From an uncultured Ruminiclostridium sp. (lineage in GTDB: Bacteria > Bacillota > Clostridia > Oscillospirales > Ruminococcaceae), in assembly GCA_910585505.1 (NCBI GenBank), contig CAJUFF010000017.1, positions 1 through 28,256 on the forward strand: a DNA stretch of 28,256 nucleotides, read 5' to 3'. Both the position numbers and the translations under genes were made by a program. The notes under the pieces were generated by a model, which saw only the letters and a list, made by a program, of their open reading frames with translations, was not told where the DNA came from and did not search any database. Positions 23,280 through 28,256 of the stretch are shown here, piece after piece. Every line of letters starts with the position of its first letter. Positions within the stretch are counted from its first letter, which is position 1.

Positions 23280-23308
23280 ATTATAGTACATATTTAACTT
23301 TATGTCAA
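23280..23308 (-). promoter_or_regulatory. Promoter of the GNAT-lipoprotein operon
   Basis: Minus strand TTGACA (23303-23308), 17 bases, TATAAT (23280-23285): exact sigma-A consensus. The -10 ends only three bases from the fold-back element, so transcription should begin inside its terminal repeat and the whole element becomes leader RNA. Confidence 0.82.
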
Positions 23309-23419
23309 TTCAATTTTCGCAAAGCACGGCAAATATTCCGAAAAATTAAAAAAAATGCCCGTTTTATTGCATAAAAACCCATTTTTTTCTATAAAAAAGA
23401 TGAAATAGTTTAATTTTAC

Positions 23420-23448
23420 TTGAAATTTTTTCCGTTTTGTTATACAAT
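23420..23448 (+). promoter_or_regulatory. Promoter of the membrane protein at 23594
   Basis: TTGAAA (23420-23425), 17 bases, TACAAT (23443-23448). The leader of about 135 bases contains two weak hairpins (AAAGGACTT with AAGTTCTTT, and CCTCAAGAGG), no recognised riboswitch. Confidence 0.65.
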
Positions 23449-23593
23449 ATAAGGTGTACTTTTTGCAATATAATTTTTGAATTGAAAATAAAGGAATAAA
23501 GTTTGAAAGGACTTGAAAAATAAGTTCTTTAAACCCGCCGCGTTTGTGCTTTAGGCGCAGACACTTCCTCAAGAGGAAAGGAATGAGCATAAA

Positions 23594-24493
23594 ATGGACA
23601 AGTTTTTAAAATTTATAAAAAATAAATGGTTTCTCTTGGGAATATCCTTTTTGTCATTGATATACGTCTTTTTCTTGGGCAAGATCGCGCAGTTGGTGTT
23701 CACAAGTTACCTTGAAACGGAAAACGCCACCACACTTACCATAATGTATGTGTTTGTGAATTTCCTTTTTGCCGTACTTATGTTTTTTACAAGAAAGCAG
23801 ATACCGACGATTATCACCGCCGTACTGATTCCTCTGGAAGCCTTTGTTATAATGATAGTTGGCTTTGGCCAGTGGCATATTATAATACCTCCCGTTGTGG
23901 TATCCGCCGTGATTTTTCTCGCCTGCGGGGTGGGCGAATCTTTTAAAACGGTGGCGGGGACGCTTTTCCTTATGATGTTTGTGGTGGGCGGTCTGGTTTA
24001 CAGTGTGTTTCTTAATTTCGGCATTTCTCTGAGATACGTTTTGGTGGATCAGATTTACGAAGAGGATCAGGAACTGGATTATTCCGCGCGCAGCCTCGAT
24101 TATCTTATAAGCGCCGACGGCCGCTATCGTCTGGTGAATTACACAAAGGAGAGAGACGGTTTGGTAATAACCGAATACTATGTGGAGGAAGCCTATAAAG
24201 ACGAGGAGTATCCGTTCGTTACCTTCCGAAGATCCTTCGGGTGCAGAAAAGTGTTGGCTACCGCATACGAAAACGCGGCGCCGAATCCCCGTTGGGTGTC
24301 CGACGATATTTTATATATAGATGGAAAAACGGTTGAAATGGAGGAGCTTTTCGCCCATCCCGAAGCCGCAGAAGAGGAGGAAACGGAAACTACCACTAAA
24401 GCGCCTCCCGCCCGTATTACAATCACCGAAGCGTCCTCCGCCGGTTCCGAAGCTCCTTTGGAAGCTGATACCGAAACTTCGACTGCCGACTGA
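23594..24493 (+). CDS. Multi-pass membrane protein with extracytoplasmic acidic tail, unknown function
   Basis: The 299-residue product has about five membrane segments in the first 150 residues (FLLGISFLSLIYVFFLG, LTIMYVFVNFLFAVLMFF, ITAVLIPLEAFVIMIVGF, IIIPPVVVSAVIFLA, TLFLMMFVVGGLVYSVFL). A soluble domain of about 100 residues follows (DQIYEEDQELDYSARSLDYL onward, with DGRYRLVNYTKERDGLVITEYYVEE), then a Glu/Thr/Ala-rich low-complexity tail (EEEETETTTKAPP). I do not recognise the family. AGGAAAGG precedes the ATG. It has its own promoter, and the large Cys4 protein follows after 104 bases on the same strand, so a shared transcript is possible. Confidence 0.8.
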   Translation: MDKFLKFIKNKWFLLGISFLSLIYVFFLGKIAQLVFTSYLETENATTLTIMYVFVNFLFAVLMFFTRKQIPTIITAVLIPLEAFVIMIVGFGQWHIIIPPVVVSAVIFLACGVGESFKTVAGTLFLMMFVVGGLVYSVFLNFGISLRYVLVDQIYEEDQELDYSARSLDYLISADGRYRLVNYTKERDGLVITEYYVEEAYKDEEYPFVTFRRSFGCRKVLATAYENAAPNPRWVSDDILYIDGKTVEMEELFAHPEAAEEEETETTTKAPPARITITEASSAGSEAPLEADTETSTAD

Positions 24494-24597
24494 ACGATTT
24501 TTTGGGGAGCATTGTGTTTAGGCTTTTTCCGATGTTTTCCCAACGCTCCCTTAATTTGTTTAAATTGAGCCAAAAATAACGCCGAAAAGAGATCAGT

Positions 24598-27159
24598 ATG
24601 AATTTACACACACCTTGCGTATTAAACATAGCGGGCAAAAGCTCCAACGATATATATCAGGTAAACGTACCCTCGAATCTGTTAGGCTTCTGTAAGTTTG
24701 ATTTTACTCATTTTGCCGAGGACTGCAATCAGCTTTGCCGCGACTGTATGAAAACCGGCGAGTACCCCGTTGATGAGGTAAATATCATAAGAAACTCCAT
24801 ATCCGGCTGTCACCGCTATTATGAAAACAATATGAGAGGGATTTTTGACAAGATAGTGGTGGACTGCTGGATAGACTATATTTGCCGCCAAGGGGAAATG
24901 AGCGTTTCAACTCTTTGGAACAGCTTTATCGAGTGTAAAACTCCCTTTGAGAAGGCGGTATTTCAGCGCATTTCCGAATACAGGGCTCATCGCGCCATAA
25001 ACCGCTGGACAAATCTTCTTAAGGTTCAGGAATACGCTCAAAAAAAACTTGATTACGTGTTCGGATGTAAGCTTAAAAAGCTTGAAGAGGCTGTTGGCAG
25101 ACTTAACGTTTTCGATCTTATGTTCAGTGTGGCGGCAAACGAACAGGGCTATTCGCTGGACACCGTCAGCTCCGTAAAGGTGTACCGCCCCGGAAGGCTT
25201 TCAAGCTCTCCGTTTGTATTCAGCGGCGCCGCCAAGGAGATAATGCGCAACCTGTTTAAAAACGTCCACTTTACCGAAAGTCAGCCATACATTTCCAAGG
25301 AAGAGGGAGCAATTGCTGATTGGGAGTCCATGGACGCGTTCGGCGCAATAAAAAGCTATCTGCCCGATCATTCCGACAACGTGGTCAATACCATAATAAA
25401 ATCAATGGTAAAGGTGCCCGAAAAGGTATACGTTCCTTCGGGCTTCAAGGCTATAATCGATCTTGAAATAGACGCGCTGATAAACAGCGGAGCGTTTTTG
25501 CAGCGCTGCCGTCGCTGCAAGGAGTTTTATATAAGGGACGACTATTACACCTCCGAATATTGCGACGCCGTTCATCGTGACGGCAGTACCTGCCGTGAGA
25601 TAATGGAGCAGCCCAAATTCGATCCTCCCACACCCGAAGAGTTGGATATGCTTAAGGAAAAGTCCGACGGTCTTTACAAAGATATATCCGAAAGAGTGGG
25701 TAAAAATATCAGCCAGCGGGATTTCACCGAGTGGCTGGGCTATTTTAACGTGATAAAAACAAAGGTGTTTAACGGTGAAGCCCGACCTTCTGATTTTGAC
25801 GACTTTATATCCTATACGAATCAGTTTTCTTTCCCTCCCCCCGCCGAGCGGGAAGAGCCTGCGGAGCCTCAGGAGCAAGAGGTCGAGGAGACTTCCCCCG
25901 ACGGAAAGAAGATAAAGCCGTATCAGTTTACAAGGATAGACAGGAAGGAACTGGAACAAAGCGGAGCATTGAAGCCGATAGAACGTGGGGATGAAAGCCC
26001 GCTTCCCGATGTCAAGAAAAAAGCGCCCGTCGCTCCTCCGCCTCCCGCCGTCGCAAAAATAATAAGGGGTGCCGACCCGTCCGTATACCGCGAAATGCCT
26101 GCTCGTCCCATCAGCATAGGGGAGACAAACGCCGTAAAAAAGGATGTTTATTTGGGTGAGGATTTCTCCGTTGGTGGAAGCGCCGAAAGCACAGGTGAAA
26201 ATACGGGCGCCGCAATACGCTCCATAGCCGAGAATGCCGCTGAGGATAATCGCAGGAAGACCGAAAAGCCCGTTTCCGGAATAGGCGAGGAGACTCATTT
26301 TCTTCCCGATCTGGATCAGTTTGAAGATTTTTCGGAGCCTGATGACGAACCGGAACTTCCTAAATCCAAAGCGCCGAAAGTTAAGCTTCCTGTTCCCGCA
26401 ATGTCTGTCGGGGAAAAAATTCCCACTGACAGCGACGGCTTCAAGGATCTTTTTGCCGAAAGCGAAAGAAGAAACACAAAGGAGAGCGTTTTAAGTCCGT
26501 CGGATACCCTCTCGGAGGAAAAAGTCAATGATCCGAAGTTAAATTACGCACATAATAATCCGTCGTTGGGCGATGAAAAGGTCGACAAACCGGTTACTTC
26601 CATAAGCTCCGAAAAAAAGCCCGATCCGAAAAGCAGCGCTTACAGCAGATATTCCGCCAACAGTGCTTATGTGGGAATAAAGTTAAATTCTCCGATTAAC
26701 GATTCCGATAAGCCGTCGGATGCGGGGTCGGAAGAAATAATTCGATCGAGGCCTGAAGAAATGGAAGAAAAAAACAATAAACATGCGCGTGAAAACTCGG
26801 ATGCCAAAGAAAAAAACGCCGAGACAAACCGCGCCGCCAAGGCGGTAAACGCCTATAAAACGGTCACCGATATGCCCGTTTCCCAGTCCGCGCTTCCCAA
26901 GAAAGAAAGCGGCGGAAACTCAAACGGAATTTCGGACGAATTTGCCCGAATTCTTGACAGTATCGAGAGAAATGATGGCTTTGAGGAAGAAAACCTTCCT
27001 CTTGACCCGGACGGCGTACCTCTTTCCCATAAAACAAAGCACGTTATGGACGCTATAATGAAAAATACCGGCGTTAGCCCCTCACTTATCTATGGAAGAC
27101 GTCAGGCGGCGGAAAAAAACGTGGTGCTGGACGACAGTTTTGGGGAAAAGAAAAAATAA
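24598..27159 (+). CDS. Large protein with Cys4 zinc-binding motif (DUF6076-like) and long disordered tail
   Basis: The 853-residue product has a folded N-terminal half (about 1-400) and a charged, Pro/Ser/Glu/Lys-rich, probably disordered half (about 405-853) ending in a conserved-looking segment (FARILDSIERND and HKTKHVMDAIMKNTGVSPSLIYGRRQAAEKN). The strongest motif is CRRCKEFYIRDDYYTSEYCD then GSTCRE (Cys 304, 307, 322, 332), a zinc-ribbon pattern like that of the gut-clostridial DUF6076 proteins, in which a CxxC, a YC and a TCR follow in order. No signal peptide or membrane segment is seen, so it should be cytoplasmic. GAAAAGAGATC precedes the ATG. Many other Cys residues occur in the first 100 residues. 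Function unknown; family assignment is from memory of the motif only. Confidence 0.78.
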   Translation: MNLHTPCVLNIAGKSSNDIYQVNVPSNLLGFCKFDFTHFAEDCNQLCRDCMKTGEYPVDEVNIIRNSISGCHRYYENNMRGIFDKIVVDCWIDYICRQGEMSVSTLWNSFIECKTPFEKAVFQRISEYRAHRAINRWTNLLKVQEYAQKKLDYVFGCKLKKLEEAVGRLNVFDLMFSVAANEQGYSLDTVSSVKVYRPGRLSSSPFVFSGAAKEIMRNLFKNVHFTESQPYISKEEGAIADWESMDAFGAIKSYLPDHSDNVVNTIIKSMVKVPEKVYVPSGFKAIIDLEIDALINSGAFLQRCRRCKEFYIRDDYYTSEYCDAVHRDGSTCREIMEQPKFDPPTPEELDMLKEKSDGLYKDISERVGKNISQRDFTEWLGYFNVIKTKVFNGEARPSDFDDFISYTNQFSFPPPAEREEPAEPQEQEVEETSPDGKKIKPYQFTRIDRKELEQSGALKPIERGDESPLPDVKKKAPVAPPPPAVAKIIRGADPSVYREMPARPISIGETNAVKKDVYLGEDFSVGGSAESTGENTGAAIRSIAENAAEDNRRKTEKPVSGIGEETHFLPDLDQFEDFSEPDDEPELPKSKAPKVKLPVPAMSVGEKIPTDSDGFKDLFAESERRNTKESVLSPSDTLSEEKVNDPKLNYAHNNPSLGDEKVDKPVTSISSEKKPDPKSSAYSRYSANSAYVGIKLNSPINDSDKPSDAGSEEIIRSRPEEMEEKNNKHARENSDAKEKNAETNRAAKAVNAYKTVTDMPVSQSALPKKESGGNSNGISDEFARILDSIERNDGFEEENLPLDPDGVPLSHKTKHVMDAIMKNTGVSPSLIYGRRQAAEKNVVLDDSFGEKKK

Positions 27160-27175
27160 AAAAATCTCATATGAT

Positions 27176-27222
27176 AAAAAGACCGTGATCTTGTTGCAAA
27201 ACATGATCACGGTCTTTTATAT
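27176..27222. terminator. Bidirectional terminator after the Cys4 protein gene
   Basis: GACCGTGATC (27181-27190) pairs perfectly with GATCACGGTC (27205-27214). TTTTATATTT follows on the plus strand and TTTTTATC on the minus strand. Confidence 0.88.
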
Positions 27223-27285
27223 TTATAGCAATCCAAAAAAATTTAAACAAATTACAAACAGTGCAAAAAAACACAAGCTTTGGGG

Positions 27286-27341
27286 GCGTTGCCCCGTCCT
27301 TTGGACTCCCCTGCTTCCCTTTCGGAGTCCGAAAGGGAAGC
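27286..27341. repeat. GC-rich palindromic block with alternative hairpins
   Basis: Between two convergent genes are GGGGC-GTT-GCCCC and the perfect stem GCTTCCCTTTCGG (27313-27325) with CCGAAAGGGAAGC (27329-27341). GGACTCC (27303-27309) could instead pair with GGAGTCC (27324-27330), excluding the second stem. It resembles REP-like intergenic palindromes; on the minus strand it lies 70 bases beyond the stop of the GH2-like gene. Confidence 0.55.
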
Positions 27342-27411
27342 GGAAAGGACAATTAGCACTGCCCATTCCTCTCGGAATACCTTATGCTTTTGCGTAAAAA
27401 CGTGCAAGTTT

Positions 27412-28256
27412 TTAAAGGCGCTCATTGAAACCCGAATAATCACCAAACCTGAACCAATCGAAATCAAATTCCGACCCCGGCATAAACACAAACGACATTT
27501 CACTGACTTCCCCGCTTATCCTGTCAAGCTTAAAGGCTCTTTCAACGTAATCCGCGCTGTGCTCAAATTCCGCAAGCTGTGTAATCTGATTTCCTCCCTT
27601 CGGAGTGTACCTGATCTGAATCGGGTTAACGGAGTTTGAGGTTTTTCCTCTGATAATAATGCCGTCAACCCCTTTCTCGCCGAAGTCCAGATCCTTAAAT
27701 ACAATTACCACGTTGTTTCCTATTTCCTCGATCCTGTTTTCACGGATAATGAAGTCGTCTCCGTATATGTCGTCGTATTCGCCGCTTTGAAGTCTTGCCT
27801 TAGAACGCTCCAACTTGGTAAACTCGAATCCGCCGAATATAATGTTTTCGGAAACCGCGAAGGAAAGGGAACAAATACCTTTAAACCGCCTTGAAAGCGT
27901 GAAGTCCTGGGGCATAAACCTGTCCCAGCCGTTGTTGGGTTTGAATAAAAGCGTATCCGTCAGAATCGGCTTGGTGGAGGGATCGTCGGGATTGCCCTGC
28001 CACAGTTCTATTTCAACGTCGTTGGATCTCCCGTTGCCCACGTAAAGAGTCAGCCTGTCGCTGCCGTAGCTGCCGAAATCAATGTTGTCAAAGCCGATAA
28101 CCGTTCTTTCGTTTATCCCCGAAATTGCACCCTTATCCACAATTGATGGCTTAAGATTGGAGAAGGCCCAAAGCGAAGCGGAAACGAAGCGGTAAGGAAC
28201 GGTAAGCGCCTCGCCAAGCCCCTTTGCGGTGAAGTAAAGGTCGCTTATAACCTCCG
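27412..28256 (-). CDS. C-terminal part of a probable GH2 beta-galactosidase with CBM6-like domains (partial)
   Basis: The frame is open to the window edge, so the start is missing; 280 residues are visible. It begins EVISDLYFTAKGLGEALTV, then two related modules: ERTVIGFDNIDFGSYGSDRLTLYV with ISLSFAV-type strands, and NNVVIVFKDLDFGEKGVDGIIIRGK with SGEVSEMSFVFMPGSEFDFDWFRF at the end. Each has the jelly-roll pattern of family 6 carbohydrate-binding modules (valid GFDNIDFG/VFKDLDFG starts and FDWFRF end). The arrangement matches from memory the C-terminus of gut-clostridial GH2 beta-galactosidases. No catalytic residues are in view, so the enzyme name is inference. No signal for export can be judged. 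It may belong to the same carbohydrate economy as the cellobiose phosphorylase, but the genes are 14 kb apart. Confidence 0.7.
   Translation of the reverse strand, partial: EVISDLYFTAKGLGEALTVPYRFVSASLWAFSNLKPSIVDKGAISGINERTVIGFDNIDFGSYGSDRLTLYVGNGRSNDVEIELWQGNPDDPSTKPILTDTLLFKPNNGWDRFMPQDFTLSRRFKGICSLSFAVSENIIFGGFEFTKLERSKARLQSGEYDDIYGDDFIIRENRIEEIGNNVVIVFKDLDFGEKGVDGIIIRGKTSNSVNPIQIRYTPKGGNQITQLAEFEHSADYVERAFKLDRISGEVSEMSFVFMPGSEFDFDWFRFGDYSGFNERL

Noticed and set aside
25402..26298. 298-residue minus-strand frame inside the Cys4 protein gene
   Set aside because: Antisense to a convincing gene, with no ribosome site and a Cys/Gly-rich composition typical of a shadow frame.
1..28256. tRNA, rRNA, CRISPR arrays, prophage or IS transposase genes
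   Set aside because: Reading both strands gave no cloverleaf, ribosomal or spaced-repeat signal and no transposase or integrase motif.

Overview
The window looks like a chromosomal segment of a spore-forming, anaerobic Firmicute of the Ruminococcus/Oscillospiraceae type. The evidence is a SpoIIR homologue, Gram-positive AddA/AddB, strong AAGGAGG-like ribosome sites with several TTG/GTG starts, consensus TTGACA-N17-TATAAT promoters, and a cellobiose phosphorylase closely resembling those of cellulolytic clostridia. No phage, plasmid, IS transposase, CRISPR array, rRNA or tRNA was seen. The genus assignment is inference.

Layout. 1-1400: a minus-strand sigma-70 family factor that stops after region 2, then a 630-base intergenic region with two palindromes, a four-unit 11-bp direct-repeat array, a promoter and a 160-bp fold-back element, leading into a small secreted protein. 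1400-3310: citrate synthase with its own promoter and leader. 3321-9952 (minus): the addB-addA recombination nuclease/helicase operon, downstream of rpmE (L31). 10472-12970 (minus): cellobiose phosphorylase (GH94), with a consensus promoter and cre/LacI-type operators. 13374-15720 (minus): an ECF sigma factor followed by a membrane-anchored putative anti-sigma/sensor protein. 15889-16476 (plus): spoIIR. 16529-20206 (minus): a class A penicillin-binding protein followed by the THUMP methyltransferase ypsC. 20368-21550 (plus): a membrane zinc-ribbon protein with a long structured leader. 21795-23069 (minus): a GNAT acetyltransferase and a lipoprotein. 23594-27159 (plus): a membrane protein and an 853-residue Cys4 protein with a long low-complexity tail. 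27412-28256 (minus): the C-terminal part of what is probably a GH2 beta-galactosidase, running off the edge.

The most unusual signal is non-coding. Three fold-back elements of about 160 bp (773-932, 20553-20712 and 23117-23276) lie between, or at the junction of, a recognisable promoter and the start codon of the next gene. The first two are homologous over 160 bp without gaps (about 124 identities by hand), are both flanked by TAA, and differ by compensatory changes in an internal hairpin. The third is a different sequence with 25-bp terminal inverted repeats and a TA on each side. They look like MITEs carried as 5' leaders. A further folded block (20446-20543) precedes the second copy in the same leader.

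How the genes fit together: cellobiose phosphorylase and the probable beta-galactosidase point to disaccharide/oligosaccharide use under carbohydrate control; citrate synthase supplies biosynthetic 2-oxoglutarate; AddAB repairs double-strand breaks; the sigma/anti-sigma pair is probably an envelope-signalling module; PBP and SpoIIR serve cell wall and sporulation.
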